A stretch of DNA of 64,000 nt, taken from NCBI RefSeq assembly GCF_030915405.1, contig NZ_CP133262.1, forward strand, positions 3,286,001-3,350,000, given 5' to 3'. Position numbers and translations under genes: made by a program. The stretch is from Neobacillus nitrireducens. Its GTDB lineage: Bacteria; Bacillota; Bacilli; Bacillales; Cytobacillaceae. How positions within the stretch are numbered: the stretch's first letter is position 1; each line of letters opens with the position of its first letter. Positions 8,384 through 17,207 of this stretch are shown here, in pieces. The notes beneath the pieces were generated by a model. It was given only the letters and a program-made list of their open reading frames with translations. It was not told where the DNA came from and did no database searches.

Positions 8384-9559
8384 ATGAATAAATCCAGAGT
8401 TGCAGCAATTGACGTTGGTAATGACTCGATTAAGGCCATTTTTGGTGAATTAGAATATGAGTTGAATATTCCAAACATTATTGCTAGGGATACAGAAGAT
8501 CGACCTGTTATTGGTATTGAAGAGCTTGATTCAAAAAATCCATTAGATGGAATTCATATCAAGGTCCACTCCCCTGCTTTAAAAGAGAACAACGGAATTT
8601 TCCGCATTGGTAATTTAGCGACGAAAAGTAATAATGCAATGGAATTAGATCCTGGCAGCAGCAAGTCTGAGGAAGACCAAACATTAATTATGCTTTTTGC
8701 TACCTTAGCTTTAGATGCAGTAAAGGAAAATAATTCACATGCTTTCCCACGCACAAAAAATGTGATTGATGCTAACTACACGTTGGGAACAGGTCTCCCC
8801 CTTCGCGAAGTAAAGGAAGGCAAGGATGCTGGCTATCGTTCTAAATTAGTTGGTTCCGTTCATCAAGTAGAATTCTTAGTTACACCAAAGTACCAAGGCT
8901 TGAAAGTAAATATTAAATTTGAAGAAGTAAAGGTATATCCAGAAGGATTTGCTGCATTTATTAATCTTGTTTTAGATAATAGCGGAAAAGTAATTAATAA
9001 AGATTTGATTGATAAACGCATATTAATTCAGGATATCGGCGGATTATCTACAGATATCGCTGTCATCAAAAATCGCAATGTCGATGATGATAAAGCACAA
9101 GGGTTTAATCTTGGGGTTTCAGAATCATTAGAAGCGATTCGTGAAGAGATTCGGTCCAAGCATGGTGTGGAATTAGACAGCCGCCGTGATGTGGTAGATA
9201 TTATCACCAAGAAAAGTGATCGAAACCATATTATGGTTAAAGGAAGCCGGACAAGTGTGCATGATATAACGGACCGAATTCTGCTTGATTTAGCCAAGAA
9301 GCAATATCGTTTATTGCGTAATGTTTGGCAGAAGAACTCACAGACAGAAATTTGCTACTTTGTGGGCGGCGGTGCCAATGTCTTAAAAGAATACCTTAAA
9401 ACACTAAATAACAATTTAGACGGATATAACATTGATTTCTTTGAAGATGAGAAAGAAAGTATTTGGATGATGGCGAATGCTTACTATAAACTAATTCAGG
9501 ATTTTGTTCGTAAAGCGGAGAAACAAAAAGCGGTTAAAGTTGAACCTGTAAAAAGCTAA
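8384..9559 (+). CDS. parM: ParM/StbA-family actin-like ATPase (plasmid-type segregation filament)
   Basis: A 391-residue actin-fold protein. The three nucleotide-binding motifs of the actin/Hsp70 fold are present: phosphate 1 'IDVGNDSIK' (residues 9-17), phosphate 2 'QDIGGLSTDIAVI' (about 216-228) and adenosine 'YFVGGGANVLKEYL' (about 326-339). ParM relatives polymerise with ATP and push replicon copies apart, bound through an adaptor to a centromere. Here the adaptor-like gene follows by 13 nt and repeats precede it, so the three parts form one cassette. SD AAAGGA precedes the ATG. It lies among chromosomal housekeeping genes, so a plasmid role cannot be assumed. Confidence 0.85.
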   Translation: MNKSRVAAIDVGNDSIKAIFGELEYELNIPNIIARDTEDRPVIGIEELDSKNPLDGIHIKVHSPALKENNGIFRIGNLATKSNNAMELDPGSSKSEEDQTLIMLFATLALDAVKENNSHAFPRTKNVIDANYTLGTGLPLREVKEGKDAGYRSKLVGSVHQVEFLVTPKYQGLKVNIKFEEVKVYPEGFAAFINLVLDNSGKVINKDLIDKRILIQDIGGLSTDIAVIKNRNVDDDKAQGFNLGVSESLEAIREEIRSKHGVELDSRRDVVDIITKKSDRNHIMVKGSRTSVHDITDRILLDLAKKQYRLLRNVWQKNSQTEICYFVGGGANVLKEYLKTLNNNLDGYNIDFFEDEKESIWMMANAYYKLIQDFVRKAEKQKAVKVEPVKS

Positions 9560-9572
9560 ATAAGGTGATCAT

Positions 9573-10184
9573 ATGAAGAAATCAGCCTCTGAGGTTCAGA
9601 GGGGGCAAGCGATTTCCTTTCGCGTCCCCTCTGATACACCTGACCATATCTTAAAACATTTACAAAAGTTAAAAGAGACAGAGAGAAGAAATTTTTCAAG
9701 TAAAATTGCTGAGTTTGTGATGCAAGGAGTGAATAGTTCCCATTCGCGGGAAAAGGAAACGATCACGATCCCCCTCCCCCAGAAATTAACGAAGGCGCAA
9801 CGAGATTGGTTAAAACACGAGCACTCTGAGGCATTACTAGGAAGTATTCTTTATCAGCTGATCTCTGATCCAGTACGCTCTACTGCTTTACTTGCCTCTT
9901 TAAACAGCCGCTCATTAGATATTGACGAGGCCTTGTACCTTCAAGAGGAAGTATTTCCTAAGGAACTGCCTGGGGATTCTATGAAGAATACAGGTTACCT
10001 AGAAAGTTCTGCGGCTAAAGAAGATGAACCGTCCCCCCCTATCGACTTGAGTGACATGGATGATGACCTTAGTGACTTTGATTGGGAAGGTGCTAAGGAC
10101 AAGGAGCCAGTGGTTGAAGAAGCGGAAATGGAAGAAAATATCGACGACTTACTTGGCGGTTTTCTGGCAAATATGAATAAATAA
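9573..10184 (+). CDS. parR: ParR-like DNA-binding adaptor of the ParM cassette
   Basis: A 203-residue hydrophilic protein directly downstream of the actin-like gene. The basic N-terminal part (residues 1-60, 'QAISFRVPSDTPDHI' then 'RNFSSKIAEFVMQG') has the strand-helix-helix look of a ribbon-helix-helix domain. Residues 140-200 are strongly acidic and end in an amphipathic tail ('DDLLGGFLANMNK'), the kind of tail that contacts filament tips in ParR proteins. I see no clear similarity beyond this layout, so the call rests on architecture and position. SD AGGTGAT precedes the ATG. Confidence 0.65.
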   Translation: MKKSASEVQRGQAISFRVPSDTPDHILKHLQKLKETERRNFSSKIAEFVMQGVNSSHSREKETITIPLPQKLTKAQRDWLKHEHSEALLGSILYQLISDPVRSTALLASLNSRSLDIDEALYLQEEVFPKELPGDSMKNTGYLESSAAKEDEPSPPIDLSDMDDDLSDFDWEGAKDKEPVVEEAEMEENIDDLLGGFLANMNK

Positions 10185-10192
10185 TAAATTAA

Positions 10193-10245
10193 AGGTCCAA
10201 CCTCACGGGCTGCTTTATTGCGGCTGTGAGGCTGGACCCTTTTTG
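10193..10245. terminator. Bidirectional terminator after parR
   Basis: GGTCCAACCTCAC pairs with GTGAGGCTGGACC across a GC-rich loop and is followed by TTTTTG. It also lies just beyond the stop of the convergent small gene at 10249. Confidence 0.85.
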
Positions 10246-10248
10246 TGA

Positions 10249-10374
10249 TTAATGCTGCTTATTAGGTAATCGTTGACTTTTTTGACTATTTGCTTGTCGT
10301 TGTTTATTTTTCTTGTCTTTTTCCTGTTTTTCATGCAGCTGTTCTACAAATTCATGTGTATTACTGTTATCCAT
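10249..10374 (-). CDS. Small DUF4023-like protein (41 residues)
   Basis: A short gene with a perfect ribosome binding site (AAGGAGG) upstream of an ATG at 10374. It encodes a 41-residue, highly charged peptide: 'HEFVEQLHEKQEKDKKNK' in the middle and 'LPNKQH' at the end. This matches the DUF4023 family of tiny Bacillus proteins, whose function is unknown. It is convergent with the segregation cassette and shares its terminator. Confidence 0.8.
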   Translation of the reverse strand: MDNSNTHEFVEQLHEKQEKDKKNKQRQANSQKSQRLPNKQH

Positions 10375-10523
10375 TTATTAAACCTCCTTGAAAAATCGAA
10401 GCAAAGTTATTTTGACCATAGTGTGAGAAATTATTCTGTCATGCATTTCATATGTTGTGAATAAGAATATATCGTTAATTATTTCAAATCTATGAAACTA
10501 TTAAATGATGCGGTGGTGGGTTA

Positions 10524-11465
10524 ATGGAGCTGCCAAAGAACATAGTCTTAGCCAATGGTAAACTTAATGATGAATTAATCGTGAACAGGGAAATCCTCTA
10601 TAAAGGTATGAATGGTAGATTTGTTGAAAGATTCTATCTGTCTCCATCACAAAGCTATGTTTTTAAACCACTAACAAATGATGGTCAATGGGGAAAAGAG
10701 GTTTGGGTCCATGAACATATTCTTCCCCAATTCCCGAAAATATATCCAAAAATTATTTCCTTTTCCATCAGTGAAAGGACCGAGCTTAATTGGATGATTC
10801 TTGAAGACCTTGGCCCACTTTCCCACGATTTTAATGAGGGTAGTGTAATGGCGGTGATTAAGTGGTTGGCTTGGTGGCATTCGCTTCCTGTGGGAAAATG
10901 GGGTGATATTCCTTTAAAGGGGCTAAAACCAAGAATAGAAGAAATGGTATCAGAAATTTGTCTGAAGAAGGACGAATTTTATCGTTTATTGCCTGCGTTA
11001 AAGGTGGAGGAAAGCCTTATTCATAGCCTTTTTTTAAAACTTAATCGATTTAGCTTTTCCGAGAAACAAGTGTTAACTCATGGCGATTTACACACAGGGA
11101 ATTTCGCAATCGTCGATAATGAGTTGAAGATTTTGGACTGGGAGCACACCCATCTTAATTTGCCACACTGGGATTTGTTTCATCTGATGGATCTGTCCCA
11201 TCCGCTTTTTCCTAAAAAGCTAACGAGTCCATTGCGGGAGAGAATTTTGGAGTCTTACCTTAGTCAGGTAGAGTATGAGGTTGACCGCGCGGCCTTTATC
11301 AGTGAGTATTATTTATTTGCATCTGTATTCTCGCTTTGGATGATTTTATTGATTCAAAAGGACTTAGTGAATAATGGCGGGAAATGGTCGGTCGAGCAGC
11401 TGCATATTCAACTTGAGGAAACGGTATCCAGTCTTAAACAGTGCGCTACAGCGCTAATTTTATGA
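10524..11465 (+). CDS. Phosphotransferase family protein (APH/choline-kinase fold)
   Basis: A 313-residue cytosolic kinase-like protein. 'THGDLHTGNF' (about residues 187-196) is the catalytic loop and 'KILDWEHT' (about 205-212) carries the metal-binding Asp, as in aminoglycoside phosphotransferases and choline kinases. The N-terminal lobe has a candidate Lys in 'YVFKPL' near residue 48. The family phosphorylates small hydroxyl compounds; nothing in the sequence or neighbours identifies the substrate, and a resistance function should not be assumed. Confidence 0.85.
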   Translation: MELPKNIVLANGKLNDELIVNREILYKGMNGRFVERFYLSPSQSYVFKPLTNDGQWGKEVWVHEHILPQFPKIYPKIISFSISERTELNWMILEDLGPLSHDFNEGSVMAVIKWLAWWHSLPVGKWGDIPLKGLKPRIEEMVSEICLKKDEFYRLLPALKVEESLIHSLFLKLNRFSFSEKQVLTHGDLHTGNFAIVDNELKILDWEHTHLNLPHWDLFHLMDLSHPLFPKKLTSPLRERILESYLSQVEYEVDRAAFISEYYLFASVFSLWMILLIQKDLVNNGGKWSVEQLHIQLEETVSSLKQCATALIL

Positions 11466-11472
11466 AGTATTT

Positions 11473-11512
11473 AAAAGCTAACTGCAGGAATCGAGCGCAG
11501 TTAGCTTTTTTT
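11473..11512 (+). terminator. Rho-independent terminator after the phosphotransferase gene
   Basis: AAAAGCTAACTGC pairs with GCAGTTAGCTTTT, followed by more T residues. Confidence 0.92.
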
Positions 11513-11570
11513 GTTGTATATGGAATTATAAAATATTTAATTGTGGATAAATTGATTTAGTCTCTTTGAA

Positions 11571-11718
11571 TCCAGCTCCAGCGCCCAACGGCTAGTGTCC
11601 TTCGCGCTCCGCCCTACGATAAGTCAAGCACGAATGCGCTAACGCTCTTCGTGTTTCCTTTATCTCAGTTGGAGCGCTCCAGGCCATACGCCGCTGAACG
11701 GGCGCTTGCGCCTTTTGT
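11571..11718 (-). repeat. Stop-codon-proximal intergenic repeat, full-length copy 1 (after pepT)
   Basis: About 148 bp, clearly homologous to the copy at 43459-43604 (shared blocks include CGCTAACGCTCTTCGTGTTT and CCATACG.CGCTGAAC.GGCGCTT). Read in the direction of pepT it starts 10 nt after the stop codon. Its ends are mutually complementary (GCGCC.../...GGCGC), so the transcript could fold into a long structured hairpin. Confidence 0.88.
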
Positions 11719-11728
11719 TCTGGAATTA

Positions 11729-12967
11729 TTATGCCTTTTGTTCTGTCAATTTGATGATTTCAATGACCGTGTTGGTTGCTTTGATCATATTATCAACGGA
11801 AATAAATTCAAATTTACCGTGGAAATTCTCGCCGCCAGTAAAAATATTTGGTGTCGGCAGACCCATATATGAAAGCTGTGAGCCATCGGTGCCGCCGCGG
11901 ATTGGTTTGACAATTGGCTGGATGCTGAGGTTCACCATCGCCTCATGGGCAATGTCGACGATTTCCATCACTGGTTTAATCTTTTCACCCATGTTGTAAT
12001 ATTGGTCGTTTAGTTCTAGTTGGATGTTATCGCTGCCGTATTTTGCTTTGAACTCATTGGCGATATTTTCGATGAGCGTTTTTCTAGCCTGGAATTTCTC
12101 CATGTCGTGATCTCTAATAATATAGTGGAGCTTTGTTCGTTCCACATCGCCGTTGAATGAGAGCAGATGAAAGAAGCCTTCGTACCCTTCGGTGTGTTCA
12201 GGTGCTTCCTGTGCGGGTAGCTTGCTATGTAAGTCCATCGCGATTTTCATTGAGTTAACCATTTTATCCTTTGCGGAACCTGGGTGAATGTTGTTTCCTT
12301 TAATCGTAATCTTAGCTGCAGCGGCGTTGAAGCTTTCGAACTCTAACTCGCCGAGCGGTCCGCCATCGACCGTATACGCATGCTTCGCCTGGAAGGCAGC
12401 AACATCAAACTTATGTGGACCTCTGCCGATTTCTTCATCCGGGGTGAACGCAACGCGGACCTTACCGTGTTTAATTTCGGGATGATTGATCAGGTAGGCC
12501 ATTGCTGTCATGATCTCAGTGATGCCGGCTTTGTTGTCCGCACCAAGCAGCGTCGTACCGTCGGTCGTGATTAAGGTGTGGCCCTTGTAATCAGGAAGGC
12601 TTGGAAAATCCTTTGGAGACATCACTACTTTTAGCGCCTCGTTTAAGACGATTTCATTGCCATCATAATTTTCGACGATTTGCGGGTTCACATTTTTCCC
12701 GGTAAAATCTGTGGCGGTATCGACATGGGCGAGGAAGCCGATGGTAGACACTTCTTTGTTTGTATTCGACGGTAAGGTCGCCATCACATAGCCATTTTCA
12801 TCGATGGTGACTTCTTTCATCCCAATCGATTTCAATTCATTGACCAGCATGTGGGCTAATGTCCACTGCCCCTCTGTGGATGGACAAGTTTCACTGTTTT
12901 CATTGGACTGGGTGTCGACTTTAACATAGGAAGTAAATCTTTCAATAAGCTCATTTTTCAATTGCAC
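11729..12967 (-). CDS. pepT: Peptidase T (tripeptide aminopeptidase)
   Basis: A 412-residue M20B zinc aminopeptidase that releases the N-terminal residue from tripeptides in the cytosol. Metal-site landmarks are 'GFLAHVDTA' (about residue 78), 'GADNKAG' (about 142), '[11 protein letters not shown]' (about 174) and the C-terminal '[19 protein letters not shown]'. Length equals that of B. subtilis PepT. It starts with GTG at 12967 after GGGGAG; a TTG at codon 3 is the alternative. Odd detail: a 13-bp piece of its 3' end is repeated just past the stop codon. Confidence 0.95.
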   Translation of the reverse strand: MQLKNELIERFTSYVKVDTQSNENSETCPSTEGQWTLAHMLVNELKSIGMKEVTIDENGYVMATLPSNTNKEVSTIGFLAHVDTATDFTGKNVNPQIVENYDGNEIVLNEALKVVMSPKDFPSLPDYKGHTLITTDGTTLLGADNKAGITEIMTAMAYLINHPEIKHGKVRVAFTPDEEIGRGPHKFDVAAFQAKHAYTVDGGPLGELEFESFNAAAAKITIKGNNIHPGSAKDKMVNSMKIAMDLHSKLPAQEAPEHTEGYEGFFHLLSFNGDVERTKLHYIIRDHDMEKFQARKTLIENIANEFKAKYGSDNIQLELNDQYYNMGEKIKPVMEIVDIAHEAMVNLSIQPIVKPIRGGTDGSQLSYMGLPTPNIFTGGENFHGKFEFISVDNMIKATNTVIEIIKLTEQKA

Positions 12968-13110
12968 TACACTCCCCTTTTTGTGGTTGAATTCATGATT
13001 ATCATATCATAAATATACCAGTAAACATGCATCCTAGAACACCCCGATATGCCATACTATACAACAAACAATCATTTTATAATTTTGTAAAAAATATAGC
13101 TTGACCGCTA

Positions 13111-13160
13111 TTGACCGTAGGGGTCAACGGGAGTACACTATGGTTGACTGATGTGGTCAA
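13111..13160 (+). promoter_or_regulatory. tetR/ABC operon promoter with two palindromic operators
   Basis: Promoter: TTGACC (13111-13116), 17 bp, TACACT (13134-13139). Operator 1 is TTGACC-N5-GGTCAA (13111-13127), a perfect 6-bp dyad that contains the -35 box. Operator 2 is TTGACT-N5-GGTCAA (13144-13160), just past the -10. The centres are 33 bp apart, about three helical turns. An extra TTGACC half-site lies at 13101. The TetR-family protein encoded next is the obvious ligand. Confidence 0.82.
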
Positions 13161-13185
13161 TAGGTAGAAAAGGAGGACCGCAACA

Positions 13186-13809
13186 ATGTTTTCAAAATTC
13201 CTCAACTTAGATAAAGAAAAACAAGATCGAATGATAAATGCCGCCATAAAGGAATTTGCTGAGAAAGGATATGACCGTGCCTCAACCAATGAAATTGTCA
13301 AAGAGGCTGGAATCTCTAAGGGATTGTTGTTCCATTATTTTCAGAACAAAAAGCAGTTGTTCTTTTTTGTCTTTGATTACTGCTACGAAATCGTTATCGA
13401 TGAATTTTACAAAAAAATTAACTTCCAAGAGACGGACTTTTTCATGCGAATGAGGCAGGCAGTCGGAATTAAAGTAGAAATGCTTGCTACCTATCCGGAT
13501 ATCTTTAAATTTATTCAAGAGGTATTTTTGGAGGAATCCGCGGAAATAAAGGTTGAGTTTGATAAAAAGAAAACGGAAATTACTCATATCAATATTGAAA
13601 AAGCGTATGAGGGCATTGATTATACAAAATTTAGGGATGATGTAGATCTCACCAAAATCTTAAAGATCATTAGCTGGACGTTTGAAAAAATAAGTGATGA
13701 GGCATTAGCGCAGGCAAAGTTGTCACCAACCCATGAGATTGATTATCTAACCATCCAGAGGGAAGCAGAGGAATACTTTCAAATCTTAACGAGAGTATTT
13801 TATAAATAA
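13186..13809 (+). CDS. TetR/AcrR-family transcriptional regulator
   Basis: A 207-residue repressor. Residues 10-56 form the TetR DNA-binding domain ('RMINAAIKEFAEKGYDRAS', then 'ISKGLLFHYFQNKKQLF'). The rest is a variable helical ligand-binding region. It precedes the ABC transporter genes by 13 nt in one operon and is preceded by two matching palindromes over its own promoter, so autorepression and control of the transporter are expected. SD AGGAGG precedes the ATG. The inducer is unknown. Confidence 0.93.
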   Translation: MFSKFLNLDKEKQDRMINAAIKEFAEKGYDRASTNEIVKEAGISKGLLFHYFQNKKQLFFFVFDYCYEIVIDEFYKKINFQETDFFMRMRQAVGIKVEMLATYPDIFKFIQEVFLEESAEIKVEFDKKKTEITHINIEKAYEGIDYTKFRDDVDLTKILKIISWTFEKISDEALAQAKLSPTHEIDYLTIQREAEEYFQILTRVFYK

Positions 13810-13822
13810 GGGGGTTCTTACG

Positions 13823-14707
13823 ATGAATGTGATTGAAATTAACAACCTTACAAAAATGTATGGCAAATCAAGAGGAATCACGGACATAAGCTTTCATGTC
13901 GAGGAAGGCGAAATTTTTGGCTTCATTGGACCAAATGGCGCCGGTAAATCAACAACGATTCGAACACTTTTGTCGCTCATCTACCCTACCAGCGGCAGTG
14001 CGACCATCTTTGGGAAAGACTGTGTTCAATTTGCGCCTGAAATTAAAAAGGAGATTGGTTATTTGCCTTCAGAAGTTTTTTACTATGACAATATGAAGGT
14101 GAAGGACCTATTAAAATATTCTGCTAGTTTTTATAAAAAGGATTGCAGTAAACGAATCAAAGAATTGGCTGAAATTATGGACCTTGATCTGAATAAAAAA
14201 ATCGATGACCTTTCCTTGGGAAATAAAAAGAAGGTTGGGATCGTTCAAGGACTGCTCCATCAACCCAAGCTGATTATTCTAGACGAACCAACCAGCGGCC
14301 TCGACCCGCTGATGCAGCAAAAGTTCTTTGAACTGTTAGAAGAAGAGAATAAAAAGGGGGCAACCATTCTCTTTTCGTCGCACATCCTTAGCGAGGTGCA
14401 ACGCCTATGTAACAGGGTCGCCATCATTAAAGAAGGTAAGATTGTTACAGTGGAAAAGATTAGTACTTTAAAAGAAAGCAACTATAAGAAGTTTAAAGTG
14501 GAAACGAAAACACCGCTCGAATCGAATTACTTCAACATGAGCGGCGTCAATAACTTAGAAATCAAAGAAAACATCACGAGCTTTTTATTTAGAGGAAACA
14601 TCAATACCATCATGAAAAAACTGGCAGACATTGAACTTGTGAATCTATGGATTGAAGAGCCAGACCTTGAGGAGATCTTTTTGCATTATTACGAAAAGGA
14701 GGCCTAG
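13823..14707 (+). CDS. ABC-2 type transporter ATP-binding protein
   Basis: A 294-residue ATPase of the BcrA/CcmA class. Walker A 'GPNGAGKST' (about residues 38-46), signature 'LSLGNKKK' (about 132-139; the canonical LSGGQ is altered to LSLGN, common in this subfamily), Walker B 'LIILDEPTSGLDP' (about 150-162), H-loop 'SSHILSE'. The C-terminal 80 residues are an accessory domain. It is followed by two permease genes in a TetR-controlled operon, which suggests export of a toxic or lipid-like compound. Confidence 0.9.
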   Translation: MNVIEINNLTKMYGKSRGITDISFHVEEGEIFGFIGPNGAGKSTTIRTLLSLIYPTSGSATIFGKDCVQFAPEIKKEIGYLPSEVFYYDNMKVKDLLKYSASFYKKDCSKRIKELAEIMDLDLNKKIDDLSLGNKKKVGIVQGLLHQPKLIILDEPTSGLDPLMQQKFFELLEEENKKGATILFSSHILSEVQRLCNRVAIIKEGKIVTVEKISTLKESNYKKFKVETKTPLESNYFNMSGVNNLEIKENITSFLFRGNINTIMKKLADIELVNLWIEEPDLEEIFLHYYEKEA

Positions 14708-14713
14708 GAAGCT

Positions 14714-15508
14714 ATGAATATCTTTTTTCATGAATGGAAGGCTTATCGGAAGTCGACGATTATTTGGTCTGTATCGTTAGTGTTAATAATTGCGCTATTC
14801 ATGTCCTTTTATCCAGCCTTTGCGAAGGATGCGGAGAGTTTCCAAAAAATCATGGAGGGTTATCCAGAGGCCATCCGTAATGCCATCGGGTTTAATCTTG
14901 GATTCTTTACGATTCTCGGCTTCTATTGCTTCCCGTTATCCTTTATTACCTTGTGCGGTGCGATTCAGGGGATGAATCTAGGCACAAGCATTGTCAGTAA
15001 GGAAGTCCGTGAAAAAACAGCTGATTTTCTGTTAACCAAGCCTGTGACCAGATCATCAGTGTTAACATTCAAATTAATGGCGGCGTTTGCGTCGATTGTG
15101 GTGACAAATATCGTTTACCTGGCTGTAACAATTCTGATCACCTTTCAAGTGAAGACAGCTGATTTTAGCCTTAAAGTGCTAGTCATGCTTTCACTCACGA
15201 TGTTTTTTATCCAGCTGATTTTCCTTGCTTTAGGGATTATGATTTCGGTGATTGTCCCGAAGATAAAATCGGTATTGACCGTCTCCCTGACTACTGTTTT
15301 TGCGTTCTATTTTTTGGGGATGTTTAGCAGCACAACGGGTGAGGAAGCAAAACGTTATATCTCGCCGTTTAAGTATTTCGACACCGCCTATATCATCAAA
15401 CATGCCGGCTATGAAGCGTCCTTTTTAATTGTCGGGGCAGTCATTATTATTCTAGCCATCACAGCGAGTTATTTTGTTTATCTTAAAAAGGATATCCACG
15501 CTGTATAG
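14714..15508 (+). CDS. ABC-2 type permease subunit 1
   Basis: A 264-residue membrane protein with about six hydrophobic segments. 'GTSIVSKEVREKTADFLLTKPVTR' is the cytoplasmic coupling motif of this permease family, split here as 'EVREKTADFLLTKP'. It starts 7 nt after the ATPase gene. It is a distant paralogue of the next gene: both begin with a short basic helix, 'E..(A/S)YRKS(T/I)I.WS', and end with 'SPFKYFD'/'TPFKYFD'-type loops. The pair probably forms a heterodimeric pore. Confidence 0.88.
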   Translation: MNIFFHEWKAYRKSTIIWSVSLVLIIALFMSFYPAFAKDAESFQKIMEGYPEAIRNAIGFNLGFFTILGFYCFPLSFITLCGAIQGMNLGTSIVSKEVREKTADFLLTKPVTRSSVLTFKLMAAFASIVVTNIVYLAVTILITFQVKTADFSLKVLVMLSLTMFFIQLIFLALGIMISVIVPKIKSVLTVSLTTVFAFYFLGMFSSTTGEEAKRYISPFKYFDTAYIIKHAGYEASFLIVGAVIIILAITASYFVYLKKDIHAV

Positions 15509-15531
15509 CTGTGAAATGGAGGGGTTTGGTC

Positions 15532-16332
15532 ATGAATGTATTTATAAGAGAATTAAGATCTTATCGAAAGTCGATCATATTTTGGAGCATTGGTGTTTTC
15601 TTAATGGTAGCATCGGGAATGGCTAAATTTGAGGCCTATTCCTCATCGGGCCAATCAATCAATGATTTGATTGGCGATCTGCCAAAGTCAATGAAGGCCA
15701 TCATGGGTTTTGGGGTCGTCGATTTATCGAAGATTAGCGGTTATTATTCCATGCTGTATATCTATTTGTTGTTAATGGCGACAATCCATGCAGCCATGCT
15801 CGGGGCATCCATTATTGCTAAGGAAGAGCGAGACAAAACAGCGGAGTTTCTATTTGTCAAACCCATTTCCAGAAATACGATTATTAGTGCAAAATTACTG
15901 GCTGCTTTTACAAATATCATCATCTTCAATCTTGTCACCTGGGGGTCGTTGATTATTTTGGTTGGGAAATACAACAGCTCTGGTGAAGCCGTTAATGGTG
16001 ATATTGCCCTTACCATGGCGGGCCTGTTTATATTACAAGTCTTGTTCCTGGTCATTGGCAGCGCCCTTGCGGCGGTAAAAAGGAAACCGAAAACAGCTCC
16101 GTCTCTAGCGACGGGTGTCCTTCTCCTTACGTATATGTTATCGATTGCCATCGATTTGAACGAGAAGATTGAAGGGATGAAATATTTCACCCCGTTCAAA
16201 TATTTTGATGCAAAAAATGTAATGTTTGGCGGTGGGCTTGAAGGTATTTTTATCGTCCTATCCGTGATTTTAATTGCCGTTCTCCTGGTAGTAACCTTCC
16301 GTTTTTATAAAAGGAAGGATTTAAATGCATAA
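15532..16332 (+). CDS. ABC-2 type permease subunit 2
   Basis: A 266-residue membrane protein with about six hydrophobic segments, paralogous to the preceding permease ('ELRSYRKSIIFWS' at the N-terminus, 'KEERDKTAEFLFVKPISR' coupling loop, 'FTPFKYFDAKN' near residue 222). I use the ATG at 15532 because GGAGGGG precedes it by 7 nt; an in-frame codon at 15511 lies too close to the previous gene and lacks an SD. It is last in the TetR-controlled operon. Confidence 0.88.
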   Translation: MNVFIRELRSYRKSIIFWSIGVFLMVASGMAKFEAYSSSGQSINDLIGDLPKSMKAIMGFGVVDLSKISGYYSMLYIYLLLMATIHAAMLGASIIAKEERDKTAEFLFVKPISRNTIISAKLLAAFTNIIIFNLVTWGSLIILVGKYNSSGEAVNGDIALTMAGLFILQVLFLVIGSALAAVKRKPKTAPSLATGVLLLTYMLSIAIDLNEKIEGMKYFTPFKYFDAKNVMFGGGLEGIFIVLSVILIAVLLVVTFRFYKRKDLNA

Positions 16333-16335
16333 AAG

Positions 16336-16362
16336 GAGGCCTGACTTTTGTCAGGCCTTTTC
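16336..16362. terminator. Bidirectional terminator between the ABC operon and the yhcN-like gene
   Basis: GGCCTGAC pairs with GTCAGGCC around TTTT, with A-rich and T-rich flanks on either side. The genes ending at 16332 and 16373 converge on it. Confidence 0.88.
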
Positions 16363-16372
16363 ATTTTGACTG

Positions 16373-17083
16373 TTATTTTTCGCGTGTCATTTTAATAAGG
16401 GTGTTGATATCATTTGAAAGCTTGCTATAGGTAGGAGTTTTCGATTTAATATTTGCCTTGATTCCATCAATGAGCGGTAATGCTTTTGGGTTTGTAACCG
16501 TTAAGATTTGTACATGTCCGTTAAAGGCTTTATCTATCAACTCTTTGGCTTGATCTAAATTATCATCATTACTCAGCTTCTCTGGATCAACTCCGTCAAG
16601 GTTTCCCTTTCCTGAGGAACCAGACGTGTTTTTTAACACCTTATTTTGAAGCTCATCGTAACGAGTCGAGGTCACTTCCGGTTTTGCACGGGCCAAAATA
16701 ATCGTGTCATCTAGTACAAATACCTTGATACCTGGAATCCCCTCACCTGATAATCGTGATTCTAAATGAGAGGAAATCCCGCCATCATGAAGACCTGAAC
16801 TGCCAATCAGGCTATAGACATCCGTTCCAACACCGCTGGTTGTTTGACCAGCCCGGTTCGTTGTTTTTTTCTTTGCCCTGTCAACACTCGGGATGACATT
16901 TACACTATTCTCATGTCCATGGACGTTTCCATTTCCCTTTTTATTAACCGAAGGATCATGATAGTCAACGTTTTCTGCTGCTCCGATCTCATTTCCTTTC
17001 ATGTTTTGCTGGCCCGAACATGCTGACAGCACGAATAAAGCAGCGATCGGGAGTCCCCAGATTTTCCATTTTCGTTTAAACAT
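16373..17083 (-). CDS. YhcN/YlaJ-family sporulation lipoprotein
   Basis: A 236-residue secreted lipoprotein. The signal peptide ends in a lipobox (Leu-Ser-Ala-Cys, Cys about residue 19). A low-complexity linker follows (about 20-70), then a YhcN/YlaJ domain with 'LESRLSGEGIPGIKVFVLDDTI'-type spacing (key 'IPGIKVFVLDD') and a late 'HVQILTVTNPKALPLID' block. Relatives sit in the spore inner membrane or cortex and affect germination. The ATG at 17083 has AGGAGG 7 nt upstream; the frame continues further up without a good site. Confidence 0.85.
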   Translation of the reverse strand: MFKRKWKIWGLPIAALFVLSACSGQQNMKGNEIGAAENVDYHDPSVNKKGNGNVHGHENSVNVIPSVDRAKKKTTNRAGQTTSGVGTDVYSLIGSSGLHDGGISSHLESRLSGEGIPGIKVFVLDDTIILARAKPEVTSTRYDELQNKVLKNTSGSSGKGNLDGVDPEKLSNDDNLDQAKELIDKAFNGHVQILTVTNPKALPLIDGIKANIKSKTPTYSKLSNDINTLIKMTREK

Positions 17084-17207
17084 AAAACATCCTCCTTTTT
17101 TAAAATGTATTTTTCCCAAATCTTTTCTAATTATGAATGGATGATTTCGGAATAAATGAGAAATATTAAAATTATGGGAAATAATGTCGAAAATTGGAGG
17201 TACAAGT

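Noticed and set aside
10524-11465. Aminoglycoside resistance gene
   Set aside because: The APH catalytic motifs are shared by many metabolic kinases, and nothing in the sequence or context points to antibiotic modification.
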